From positions 1-64,000 of IMG/VR virus record IMGVR_UViG_3300009127_000250: a stretch of DNA of 64,000 nt; one strand, given 5' to 3'. The stretch's first letter is position 1. Each line of letters begins with the position of its first letter. The notes under the pieces are model-generated. The model had not been told where the DNA came from, searched no databases, and saw nothing but the letters and a program-made list of their open reading frames with translations. This DNA comes from a virus. The position numbers and the translations under genes are program-made. Below, piece by piece: positions 34,406-41,997 of this stretch.

Positions 34406-34651
34406 TTGAAAGATTTTTGGAGTACCCATCCAGGTCAAAGATTCCGCTCTATTTTAGAATCATCCCTACCTCTGATTGCTAACAGTCTGGCAGCAGTTGC
34501 TATCCATCTTGAAAAAAGTCCCAAGTCCCAAGTCCAAAATACACCGATCGTATTTAATAGTCAGGAAGAATTTGAAAAAGCGGTCAGGCTTGCCATAATG
34601 CAGGCTTATCGTGAAAATACCAATAATTTTCGCCAATATTTTAATTGTTGA
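34406..34651 (+). CDS. Small protein upstream of tas
   Basis: 81 aa from TTG 34406 with AAAGGAG at 34391-34397. Begins KDFWSTHPGQRFRSILESSL and contains EEFEKAVRLAIMQAY; helical. Lies between two operator copies in the same transcription unit as the tas-type gene, so it may be an accessory or regulator. Family unknown. Confidence 0.6.
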   Translation: MKDFWSTHPGQRFRSILESSLPLIANSLAAVAIHLEKSPKSQVQNTPIVFNSQEEFEKAVRLAIMQAYRENTNNFRQYFNC

Positions 34652-34668
34652 AAAAATTTTATTAACCA

Positions 34669-34685
34669 TCTTACTGAAAGTAAGG
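34669..34685. promoter_or_regulatory. Operator overlapping the tas ribosome-binding site
   Basis: TCTTACTGAAAGTAAGG; its right half overlaps the AAGGAG of the tas-type gene. The identical 17-mer occurs at 43755-43771. Confidence 0.65.
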
Positions 34686-34695
34686 AGAATTATTC

Positions 34696-35565
34696 ATGAA
34701 ACAGTATTTAAAGACTATGGTTCGGGGTTGTTATACCGTTCAGAAATTAAGAATTCAGACTGGCAATCGGTTGGTTGCCAACTTTAGGGCCAAGTTGGGT
34801 TTGGATCCGAGTCAGAAGGAAGATGAGCTTGACAAGGAAGGTAAGCGGATCATGGAAGACATTCGGGCTGCTTTTCGGAAGATTACTGACGGTGTTTTGA
34901 GTTTGCCGAACCGGAAGAAATTTAAGGCCGAGGGTGTTATTTCGTCATACACGGAATTTGCTTTGATTTCTCAGTACATTGGACTTGAGGAATCGGAGAA
35001 GCGTCATTTTAAGCAATTAGAGGGTATATTGGCTGAATTTCCGCTTTGGACGAAGTATTTGGAGTCGGTTAAGGGCGTGGGCCCCGCTATGGCCGGTGTG
35101 ATTATTTCGGAGATTGACATCGAAAAGGCGGAGTATCCGTCCTCACTGTGGAAGTATGCGGGTTTGGACGTTGCTGAGGACGGCAAGGGTCGGAGTAAGC
35201 GCAAGGAGCATCTTATTGAGGTTGAATATAAAGCTGCTGACGGGGAGGCCAAGCTTCGAAACAGCATAACGTTCAATCCGTTTTTAAAGACGAAGTTGCT
35301 TGGTGTTCTTGGGACTTCATTTTTGAGATTGGGGCCGGATCGGTCTAATTATGCCAAGACTTATTATGATTACAAGAATCGTCTTGAGAATCATCCGGAC
35401 CATCAAGAAAAGACCAAAATGCATCGTCATCGTATGGCTTTGCGGTATGCGGTGAAGCGTTTTCTTGTGGATCTGCATATTGCGTGGCGTGCGATTGAGG
35501 GTTTACCTGTTTCAGTTGAATACAGTGAGGCCAAGCTTGGCATGGAGCATAAGAAGGCTGCTTAA
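34696..35565 (+). CDS. tas: Tas-like protein: Nop/Tnp_20 domain of a TIGR-Tas system
   Basis: 289 aa. An N-terminal helical region (VQKLRIQTGNRLVANFRAKL, about 15-34, then a coiled coil) precedes a Nop-like domain of the kind shared by box C/D snoRNP proteins and IS110 C-termini: VKGVGPAMAGVIISEI (about 125-140), LWKYAGLDVA and the C-terminal HRHRMALRYAVKRFLVDLHIAW. There is no N-terminal RuvC-like DEDD domain, so it is not an IS110 transposase; no HNH is seen either. The stop is followed within eight bases by the first repeat of a 36-base-period array. This matches reported Tas proteins without a nuclease (TasA-like). Role: RNA-guided DNA binding, by family. Confidence 0.82.
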   Translation: MKQYLKTMVRGCYTVQKLRIQTGNRLVANFRAKLGLDPSQKEDELDKEGKRIMEDIRAAFRKITDGVLSLPNRKKFKAEGVISSYTEFALISQYIGLEESEKRHFKQLEGILAEFPLWTKYLESVKGVGPAMAGVIISEIDIEKAEYPSSLWKYAGLDVAEDGKGRSKRKEHLIEVEYKAADGEAKLRNSITFNPFLKTKLLGVLGTSFLRLGPDRSNYAKTYYDYKNRLENHPDHQEKTKMHRHRMALRYAVKRFLVDLHIAWRAIEGLPVSVEYSEAKLGMEHKKAA

Positions 35566-35572
35566 GTCCGTT

Positions 35573-35996
35573 AGTAACCCTAAGTGTCATAGCGAGTCAT
35601 TGGCATTAAGAAATCCAACATCTTGTAGCGAGTCATCGATATACAGAAACCCTGACATCTTTAGCGTACCGTCCCTGGCAAGAAAACCAGATTAAAGTAG
35701 TGGATCAGAAAGGGTTAGAAATCCAATAAGTTTGAAGTGTGCCAGAAAGGGGGAGAAACCCAATTTACCACAGCGAGTCTATGGAAAAATTAACCCAACA
35801 TAATTTAGCGAGTCATTTGGTGTAAGCAAACCAGCACAATATAGCGAGTCAGGAGGACAAAGAAATCCATTGTCAAATAGCGTGCCAGGAGGTGAGAGTA
35901 ATCCAGTCATTTGTTAGCGAATCAATCCTTACAAGAAATCCAACGAGCAGTAGTGGGTCAGAAAGAAGAAGAAAACCAATCTTGTTCAGCGATTTT
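35573..35996 (+). repeat. TIGR-like array (dual 9-nt repeat, 9-nt spacer)
   Basis: Twelve first-type repeats (consensus AGCGAGTCA) start at 35591, 35627, 35663, 35699, 35736, 35772, 35807, 35843, 35879, 35916, 35952 and 35988. Twelve second-type repeats (consensus AGAAATCCA) start at 35573, 35609, 35645, 35681, 35717, 35754, 35789, 35825, 35861, 35897, 35934 and 35970. The two alternate every 18 bases with unique spacers of 9 (sometimes 8 or 10). A 36-base unit would give one two-spacer guide RNA. The repeats vary by one to four bases, unlike CRISPR. Confidence 0.9.
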
Positions 35997-36036
35997 AAAG
36001 TAATTTTAGTTGTTCTTTTTAAATTATAGTTTATAT

Positions 36037-36110
36037 GGCGCGTTGGTGAAGCGGTCGAACACACCGGTCTTTCACGCCGGTATTCACGGGTTCAAATCCC
36101 GTACGCGTCA
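36037..36110 (+). tRNA. tRNA-Glu (TTC)
   Basis: Acceptor GGCGCGT pairs with ACGCGTC, anticodon loop CTTTCAC, T-arm ACGGGTTCAAATCCCGT. CCA is not encoded. 40 bases after the TIGR array. Confidence 0.92.
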
Positions 36111-36115
36111 CTTTT

Positions 36116-36266
36116 GTTTTCTTTGGCCTAAGTGCTTTGACCTGATTGTGTCCAGACCATGAGGTACGGGGAGTTCGAAAAATTCGTTCAATGATCCTAT
36201 CAAGGAAGTGTGGCGAGAACAAAAGGGTGACACTCCGGAGAGACGGAGTTTTAGACCAAAGAAAAC
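36116..36266 (+). ncRNA. Structured spacer RNA between two tRNAs
   Basis: A perfect 11-bp arm GTTTTCTTTGG/CCAAAGAAAAC (36116-36126 with 36256-36266) encloses 129 bases with inner stems such as GTGTC/GACAC and ACTCCG/CGGAGT. It could be an independent small RNA or a processing scaffold for the flanking tRNAs. Confidence 0.45.
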
Positions 36267-36274
36267 AGTTTTAT

Positions 36275-36350
36275 AGTCCAGTAGTGAAGTCTGGTCTATC
36301 ACGTCGGCCTGTCACGCCGAAGATCGCGGGTTCAAATCCCGTCTGGACTG
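36275..36350 (+). tRNA. tRNA-Asp (GTC)
   Basis: Acceptor AGTCCAG pairs with CTGGACT, D-stem GTGA/TCAC, anticodon loop CTGTCAC, T-arm GCGGGTTCAAATCCCGT, encoded CCA at 36351-36353. Confidence 0.92.
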
Positions 36351-36353
36351 CCA

Positions 36354-36474
36354 GTTTGGGGAATGTGGATCGTCGTATCACGGGAGAACCGGCGTAGGGT
36401 GTGAAATAGCACTTACGGCTCCGGAACTGGCCTGTCGGTTGGGCTAAAACACCGACCTTCGACCCTGCCCCATT
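36354..36474 (+). other. Structured region after tRNA-Asp
   Basis: Complementary arms GGGG/CCCC at the ends and an inner GTCGGT/ACCGAC stem, with a T-loop-like TTCGACCC. May be a degenerate tRNA or a small RNA; I cannot thread a standard cloverleaf. Confidence 0.3.
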
Positions 36475-36499
36475 AAACAAACAAACAGGAGAAAAATAA

Positions 36500-36832
36500 A
36501 TGTTACATTATGAAGCAACGGGAAAAAAGCTAACATTAGCTAAAATTGCCAAAGTGGTAAATTGTATGGTGCTCGCAGAGTTTATGTTTGACCATCTCAA
36601 ATACAATTTCCAAGATGGCATATTACGTGCCAATAAGGCAATTGTAGTAGATTCTCAACTCATTTCTTATGCCGAAAAAGATCGGTACTTTATGGGGTTT
36701 TTACTTAAAGATGGATATCTCGGCCTAAAACAATCTAATTGCAATAAGTGTTTCGGACCATGTCCCCATGAGCTTGAATCTCACAGGGATAAGCTTGTCC
36801 ATTGGGCCAAGCAAATGCCAATAGCAGCTTAA
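36500..36832 (+). CDS. Hypothetical phage protein
   Basis: 110 aa after AGGAGAAAA. Contains a Cys cluster CNKCFGPCPHE near the C-terminus, probably metal-binding. Unknown. Confidence 0.6.
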   Translation: MLHYEATGKKLTLAKIAKVVNCMVLAEFMFDHLKYNFQDGILRANKAIVVDSQLISYAEKDRYFMGFLLKDGYLGLKQSNCNKCFGPCPHELESHRDKLVHWAKQMPIAA

Positions 36833-37047
36833 TATCGATTTTAGATCTGGTTGATTTGTATTTCCAAATTGGTTCTGAAGGTCTTGAGTTAAAAATCAAA
36901 AACATCGGCAATTGCCCGTATGTGCCGACGTTTTTGTACCAAGCCGTACAACAATTTGCATACAGAGATACAAAATTATGTATATCGAAAAAACACGAAT
37001 ATATTATAAAAGCACAGAGCAAAGAACTATGCCCGCCAGGTTTTTGA
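36802..37047 (+). CDS. Possible small protein, TTG start
   Basis: 81 aa from TTG 36802, overlapping the preceding gene; codon choice in the body (GLELKIKNIGNCPYVPTFLY) looks coding. The true start may be further downstream. Confidence 0.4.
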   Translation: MGQANANSSLISILDLVDLYFQIGSEGLELKIKNIGNCPYVPTFLYQAVQQFAYRDTKLCISKKHEYIIKAQSKELCPPGF

Positions 37048-37367
37048 TTCTGATCCAACACAAAGATAAACCTCTTGGCCCTGACAATTTTCGCGCAATA
37101 GTGCGCAAGGTTGCTTTGCACCAATTTGGTCATTTCATGATGGGAACTGCCAGGATTAAAGGCCATAGCATAACGCTCAGCGGTTCTTACGGCAGTGATG
37201 GATTGCCGCACACCACGGACATCGATGAAGTTTATAATGCTGCCATACCTGTTCCGAAAGAGCTTTATGATGCTTGGAGTGAAGGCGGCGGTCATAACAG
37301 TTGCGGAACCGAAGCCTGTGCTATGCGGGATTGGGCTTTAAAAAACATAAAGGAGCTAACGAAATAA
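37029..37367 (+). CDS. Hypothetical phage protein
   Basis: 112 aa from ATG 37029. Reads ARFLILIQHKD and TLSGSYGSDGLPH; mixed alpha/beta, two cysteines near the end (CGTEACAM). The last base of its stop is shared with the next ATG region. Confidence 0.55.
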   Translation: MPARFLILIQHKDKPLGPDNFRAIVRKVALHQFGHFMMGTARIKGHSITLSGSYGSDGLPHTTDIDEVYNAAIPVPKELYDAWSEGGGHNSCGTEACAMRDWALKNIKELTK

Positions 37368-37543
37368 TGGCTGAAATAACGGAAGTTTTAAACAAAGTGG
37401 ATAAGGCTTTGGCCGAAGGTCGGATTACAGTAGGGCAGGTTATTGATGCCGCCCCGCAGTCGGTCAAGAGGGAACTATTTAAAGTCCCCGTATTAAATTC
37501 CGATGATATGCCTAAATATGACGGAAAATTCGACAATGGGTGA
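37367..37543 (+). CDS. Small helical protein
   Basis: 58 aa from ATG 37367, preceded by AAAGGAG. Contains LNKVDKALAEGRITVGQVID, then LFKVPVLNSDD. Unknown. Confidence 0.5.
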   Translation: MAEITEVLNKVDKALAEGRITVGQVIDAAPQSVKRELFKVPVLNSDDMPKYDGKFDNG

Positions 37544-38312
37544 GCATATTGGCGATCTTATCGACAGAGTTTACGATCAAGAGCGTGACAGACGGATGAT
37601 GGAAGGAGTGGAAAATATGGTTATTGAAGCCGTTGAAACAGGATTTGACTGCCCTGTATGCAGTTGCCCGAACGAAAAATTAGAGTTTTACGATACCAAT
37701 GAGGCCGGGACTGGCGGTTGGTATCGTTGTCCGGAGTGTGGAAGAAACACTATCTGGAAGACCTTGAAAGCCGAAAGTGCTACTGATGTTTTGTCCATGT
37801 TCGCGGATCCGGAAGTTCTGGCAAAATATCAGGCTAAAAAGCAGGCCAGGTTCGATCAAATAGCTCAGGCTGAGCAAGATATTAAGGTTTTGCTTTGTAC
37901 TTTTATGAACGTCAAATGCGAAGCTGTTGAGCGTTATGTAGGCCTTAACACCAAAGATGGATTTCCGCAGTATTTCACCGATGCGGACATAGACGCCATT
38001 TTTGATTTTAATCGTGTCCAATTGTGGAAAATAGCCCATTTGTTTGAAAGTTCTCGAAACGACATATGGTCTTGTCCGTTCTGTCTCGCTTTTTCAACCC
38101 AAATTAGCCATGAAACCAAAGTGGTTTCAAAGAACTGCACTCGATGCACTTATGCGGCTACTCATAAGCCTTGCATGGAACATGATTCTACTTATGGAAA
38201 AATTCAGGACATTATCGGAGTACCAATTCTGGTCATTTTAGAAGAAATGGACGTTATACCTGAACTTGCAAAAATTACCAGCGCAATACGCCGCAAACTA
38301 ACGGAGATGTAA
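37536..38312 (+). CDS. Zinc-finger protein, unknown
   Basis: 258 aa from ATG 37536 (ATG 37518 and 37503 are in frame). Two pairs CPVCSCPN and CPECGRN (residues about 35-70) form one zinc ribbon; CPFCLAF with NCTRC later a second. The middle is helical. A DNA- or RNA-binding role is plausible. Confidence 0.6.
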   Translation: MGEHIGDLIDRVYDQERDRRMMEGVENMVIEAVETGFDCPVCSCPNEKLEFYDTNEAGTGGWYRCPECGRNTIWKTLKAESATDVLSMFADPEVLAKYQAKKQARFDQIAQAEQDIKVLLCTFMNVKCEAVERYVGLNTKDGFPQYFTDADIDAIFDFNRVQLWKIAHLFESSRNDIWSCPFCLAFSTQISHETKVVSKNCTRCTYAATHKPCMEHDSTYGKIQDIIGVPILVILEEMDVIPELAKITSAIRRKLTEM

Positions 38313-38313
38313 T

Positions 38314-38940
38314 ATGCCAGAAAGTTCAATTGCCTTCGACCTTGATGGAGTTCTGATAGATATTGTTACACCGATCAAAAGGCTTCTATTAGAACTTTAT
38401 GATTTTGATTTACAGGATAACGACCCTGAATACGACCAATTCAATTTAGTCAAAGCAACCGGCATATCTTCCAAGAAGTTATGGGAGATATACCGGATGG
38501 TTTACACGGAAGTTAAAACTACACCTATTTACCCGGGCGCAACGGAACTTCTGGCCAAATTATATGAAAAGACCAACGAACCGCCGCTGATCGTCACGGC
38601 CAGGCCGCCGGATTCAGCCAGCCTGACTTATCAGATAGTCAAAAGGGTTGCCAAGAAAACGCCCTTTGCTGTCGTCTTAAAGCATCCCAGATGCCATAAG
38701 TCGCAACATTTATCCGGTTATTACTATTTTGTTGAAGATCGCAGACGGACGGCCTTGGAGCTTGCTGATTTAAACTTTGTTATTCCGTTAGTCCGGAAGA
38801 ATTACAATCCCATTCCGAACATCAAGAAATATCGGAATATTTTTTATATCGAGGGAGTGCATGAACTGATCCCTCATGTGGATGAGTTTACCAACAGGAA
38901 TAAATACTTTGATGTTAGCCTTTTTAAAAAATGTGCGTGA
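38314..38940 (+). CDS. HAD-family phosphatase, 5'-nucleotidase-like
   Basis: 208 aa. HAD motif I IAFDLDGVLID, motif II VTARPPDS, motif III lysine KHPRCHKSQ and motif IV VEDRRRTALELA. This arrangement fits the 5'(3')-deoxyribonucleotidase-like group. Could act on nucleotides or on host phosphates. Confidence 0.8.
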   Translation: MPESSIAFDLDGVLIDIVTPIKRLLLELYDFDLQDNDPEYDQFNLVKATGISSKKLWEIYRMVYTEVKTTPIYPGATELLAKLYEKTNEPPLIVTARPPDSASLTYQIVKRVAKKTPFAVVLKHPRCHKSQHLSGYYYFVEDRRRTALELADLNFVIPLVRKNYNPIPNIKKYRNIFYIEGVHELIPHVDEFTNRNKYFDVSLFKKCA

Positions 38941-39001
38941 TTTTGTTCTTTTAACAATTGTTTTGGCCTGTGTAGCGTTCTATCTGGCCAGTTTAATTTG
39001 A
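38912..39001 (+). CDS. Possible 29-aa single-pass membrane peptide
   Basis: ATG 38912 inside the end of the HAD gene in another frame. Hydrophobic stretch FVLLTIVLACVAFYLASLI. Ends one base before the next tRNA. Confidence 0.4.
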   Translation: MLAFLKNVRDFVLLTIVLACVAFYLASLI

Positions 39002-39002
39002 C

Positions 39003-39070
39003 GCGGGAAGATCAGGTGATCCGCTTGGGCTCATATCCCAGGTCGCAGGGGTTCAATTCCCCTTCCCGCT
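39003..39070 (+). tRNA. tRNA with CAT anticodon (Met or Ile)
   Basis: Acceptor GCGGGAA pairs with TTCCCGC, anticodon loop CTCATAT, T-arm AGGGGTTCAATTCCCCT. The D-arm is short (ATCAGGTGAT) and CCA is not encoded. CAT could read AUG or, if C34 is modified, AUA. Confidence 0.85.
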
Positions 39071-39091
39071 CCCAATTTAAAAGGGTTAAAA

Positions 39092-39265
39092 ATGGACAAA
39101 CCAATTCCAATTCCGCAAGATGATCGGCCCATGATGCCAAAAAGCTTACTTCCTAGTTTTTCAGTAAAGAAAAGCCAGTTTAAGAAAAGCACTCATGGCA
39201 ACATGGCTCGCAATCAAATAGCCAGGCGACGTATGCGTCGTAAAATGGCCAGAAAATCAAAGTAA
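39092..39265 (+). CDS. Small basic protein, 57 aa
   Basis: ATG 39092 after AAGGGTTAAA. The C-terminal half is strongly basic (RNQIARRRMRRKMARKSK). Probably nucleic-acid binding; unknown. Confidence 0.5.
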   Translation: MDKPIPIPQDDRPMMPKSLLPSFSVKKSQFKKSTHGNMARNQIARRRMRRKMARKSK

Positions 39266-39279
39266 AGGAATCGCAGATA

Positions 39280-39468
39280 ATGGTTCAAATTAATTTGTTG
39301 GATGCTGATATGGCTAAGTTAAAAGAACTGGCTAAAAAATTAGGTGTTGATGTCAATAATTCCAACGGTAACAAAGCTGTTTATAGGGACGGCCATGTTG
39401 ATTCCTGGTTTGTTGATATGATGGCTATTATTACTAAAGAGGTTTTACTAAACAAATGGATGCTTTAA
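39280..39468 (+). CDS. Small phage protein, unknown
   Basis: 62 aa, preceded by AAAGGAA. LDADMAKLKELAKKLGVDV is a likely helix pair. Overlaps the next gene by 13 bases. Confidence 0.5.
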   Translation: MVQINLLDADMAKLKELAKKLGVDVNNSNGNKAVYRDGHVDSWFVDMMAIITKEVLLNKWML

Positions 39469-39728
39469 TGATCGAAGAAACAGTCTTAAAGGGCAAAGCA
39501 GCACGCTCAATGATTCAAAGCCTTGTCACGGTTTATGACAGACACACCGGTAAAGCCGTTGCAGAATATTCATGCTCTCCCAAAGAAGCGATCGTTGCCT
39601 GTTGGGAACAGCATCATGGCAATAACAATACATGGGAGTATGCTCAGAAAATTAAAGCCGAGGTTTATCCTTTGGAAAGAACTAAATTCGGCTGGATTCT
39701 CGGTAAGTTTTGGGTAATGGACTTATAA
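39456..39728 (+). CDS. Small phage protein, unknown
   Basis: 90 aa. TVYDRHTGKAVAEYSCSPKE and EQHHGNNNTWEY; unknown fold. The stop is one base before the next ATG. Confidence 0.5.
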   Translation: MDALMIEETVLKGKAARSMIQSLVTVYDRHTGKAVAEYSCSPKEAIVACWEQHHGNNNTWEYAQKIKAEVYPLERTKFGWILGKFWVMDL

Positions 39729-39729
39729 A

Positions 39730-40569
39730 ATGGCACGTTTTTTATGTAAACAAGCTAAATTTGAAGCAAAGTACAAAGGTGCAAGCGCGGGATTATTTAA
39801 TCCCGGTGCAGAAGCATATCGTATTTTGGGTGAATTAAACTACGGCAATGTGTTTGCTTATCTTTTCAGGCGTTTTGGATACCCATGTTATGGATGGGAT
39901 GATTATAAGGAATTAACTATTTACTATTTAACAACTTCCATGGACGGAGTTGTTTTAAGCATAAAGCCAAGTGTATCTACTGCCACTTCTTTTGGATATA
40001 TGCTTCGGCATGATGTTCACGCAAAATGCAAATTTGAAAGTTTCAAGCCGTTAGTTTATTGGACTAAAAAATTTAAAAAATGGGTGGCAATTAAGTACAG
40101 AATTATAGCCTTTGACGGTTTTTACGTTAATTGCAGTAAAAAAGAGATAGATCGCGCTGCAAGGGTTTGGATTCGTAAAAATTGTTTCAATAGAACGCCA
40201 ACACAGAAAGATAGCATTGCTTTTTGGGAATATAAAAGAAAGCAGTGCGATAAATTAAGAAAAGAATACCAGCGCATAGAACCAAGTTTTCCGCATCCTG
40301 ATATTTGGAATTGGCGTTCATTATCACCAAGCTGGACAAGTTATCAAGTTATGCAAGCACTCTGCGAAACCATTAAAAACTTACTTATCCCCGTTAATGT
40401 TAGGGATTGGTATATCAACATTCAAGGAAAAATCAGAAATAACCTGCCATTAATTCCCGATCCGGATGATCCAAATGAAATGATAGTTGACTCAGCACCA
40501 TATTCAGAAACGGCCGGCTATGGTGTTACGATTAATTCTAAAAATAATAGACCAGAGGTACGACTTTAA
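39730..40569 (+). CDS. Hypothetical phage protein
   Basis: 279 aa, Trp/Tyr-rich and basic in the middle. Sequence such as SAGLFNPGAEAYRILG and LSPSWTSYQVMQALCETI gives no family. Followed without gap by the methyltransferase-like gene. Confidence 0.6.
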   Translation: MARFLCKQAKFEAKYKGASAGLFNPGAEAYRILGELNYGNVFAYLFRRFGYPCYGWDDYKELTIYYLTTSMDGVVLSIKPSVSTATSFGYMLRHDVHAKCKFESFKPLVYWTKKFKKWVAIKYRIIAFDGFYVNCSKKEIDRAARVWIRKNCFNRTPTQKDSIAFWEYKRKQCDKLRKEYQRIEPSFPHPDIWNWRSLSPSWTSYQVMQALCETIKNLLIPVNVRDWYINIQGKIRNNLPLIPDPDDPNEMIVDSAPYSETAGYGVTINSKNNRPEVRL

Positions 40570-41490
40570 ATGGAAGCTGCTCTTAATTTCAATTATACAG
40601 ACGATGTTGAAGCAACCGAAATGCTGAAAAGCATTCATGCCGGTGAGTCAACATGGGATGATTATACATTTGAGCAGAAAGCTTATAAGGGCTGGTTCTG
40701 GCCGTATATGCTTCAAATTGACGAATTGGTCGGCAGTAAGCGCTGGAATTATTGGTTTAGAACCATACTGAACGGCGAACTATTTGATGAACCGATTCCT
40801 CAGATCAAGTTTCTTGGTCATGCTGATCCTGAACCAATGAAAAATCTACGTAATTGTTTGGAACATCATCATTGTCTGATGCACTCAGTCGGTCATTCGG
40901 AGTTTTTCGATTGGCTGCTATGGGGGTTCGGAGAAGGGAATGAAAAGCCGCGAATTTCCGAAAAGGTCAATGAGCTTTGGTATCGGACGTTCAACCTGGG
41001 CCCGTTTATCCAAAAGCCCCACGATTATTTAGGCGAGATTATTTCGGAAGCTAAGGCAGGCAAGACTTACTGGACAAACCCGAATGCTTTTTTCCCTACG
41101 CCACATCATATAGTCGATTTTATGACTCAAATGAGTTTTACAGATGCTCCCGAAGATAAAGATCAACACACTATGTCGGTCTGCGATCCCTGTGTAGGTT
41201 CGGGTCGATTTCTTATGTACGCCAGTAATTACAGCTTGAATTTATATGGTGTTGATATCGATCCGATCTGCGTTAAAGCCTGCAAGCTTAACGGCTATTT
41301 TTATGTTCCGTGGCTAGTCAAGCCGGTTAATTTTTTCGATGGTCCGCCGTCCGGTATTGTTCAAGGCAATTCACTAAAAATGGGTTTTTCAACAAATGCT
41401 GAAAAAGTCAGCCCTACTGAGAAAACCAGAACCATTGAGCGCAAACCCATAATGCCAAGGTTGATTAGAGATGATAACGACAGCGATTAA
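40570..41490 (+). CDS. N6-adenine methyltransferase-like protein lacking the catalytic motif
   Basis: 306 aa. The SAM-binding motif VCDPCVGSGRFLMYA (about 198-212) and the acidic loop YGVDIDPICV match N6 DNA methylases. The expected D/N-P-P-Y/F catalytic motif is not found: after PVNFFDGPPSGIVQGNSL the chain ends in a charged tail. It may bind SAM or DNA without methylating, or have lost its catalytic part. Confidence 0.65.
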   Translation: MEAALNFNYTDDVEATEMLKSIHAGESTWDDYTFEQKAYKGWFWPYMLQIDELVGSKRWNYWFRTILNGELFDEPIPQIKFLGHADPEPMKNLRNCLEHHHCLMHSVGHSEFFDWLLWGFGEGNEKPRISEKVNELWYRTFNLGPFIQKPHDYLGEIISEAKAGKTYWTNPNAFFPTPHHIVDFMTQMSFTDAPEDKDQHTMSVCDPCVGSGRFLMYASNYSLNLYGVDIDPICVKACKLNGYFYVPWLVKPVNFFDGPPSGIVQGNSLKMGFSTNAEKVSPTEKTRTIERKPIMPRLIRDDNDSD

Positions 41491-41938
41491 TACCAAGTTT
41501 GACGAACCTCAGCCGGTTCTCGATGGATCGGAACAATGGCCGGTTATTGGCAATGCCCTATCTGAACAGCAGCTCGCAAGTATCAATTTTCAAATGGTGG
41601 GTTTAACCCGTCATTGGAACTGCGAAACAAAGGTAAAGATTGTTTTGGACGTCATTGGTAGTGGATTTGTCGTTATAGGCTCGATGTATGTTCTCAGTCC
41701 AAATAATTATGGTGAGTATGGTTTTGAGTTTAATCCGCCTTTTGAGTTCCATGCATGGGTACAACTTCTTAACAATGATATCGTTGATGTTGCCTTGCCG
41801 GGAGTTATAGAAAAAGGGCTTAACACTTCTGACCATATAGGCCCGATGATTATTAACAGAGAACCAGCAATCCTTGCCGGCAGGCCACCGGATTGGCTGC
41901 AATATAAACCTATAGCGGTTTATAAGATTAAATTTTAA
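41471..41938 (+). CDS. Hypothetical phage protein
   Basis: 155 aa overlapping the preceding gene by 20 bases. FHAWVQLLNNDIVDVALPG resembles a transglutaminase-like or beta-hairpin core but catalytic residues are not evident. Unknown. Confidence 0.55.
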   Translation: MITTAINTKFDEPQPVLDGSEQWPVIGNALSEQQLASINFQMVGLTRHWNCETKVKIVLDVIGSGFVVIGSMYVLSPNNYGEYGFEFNPPFEFHAWVQLLNNDIVDVALPGVIEKGLNTSDHIGPMIINREPAILAGRPPDWLQYKPIAVYKIKF

Positions 41939-41997
41939 TTGTTTTCACGGCAAGAAATTTGCCGTGTAACTATAATTTTAAAAAGGAGATTTACCAC

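Noticed and set aside
34696-35565. IS110-family transposase
   Set aside because: Only the C-terminal Tnp_20/Nop-like part is present. The N-terminal DEDD RuvC-like domain is absent and no element ends are seen.
35573-35996. CRISPR array
   Set aside because: Repeats are only 9 bases, alternate between two types, vary by one to four bases, and spacers are 9 bases. No cas genes are nearby. The pattern fits TIGR arrays, not CRISPR.
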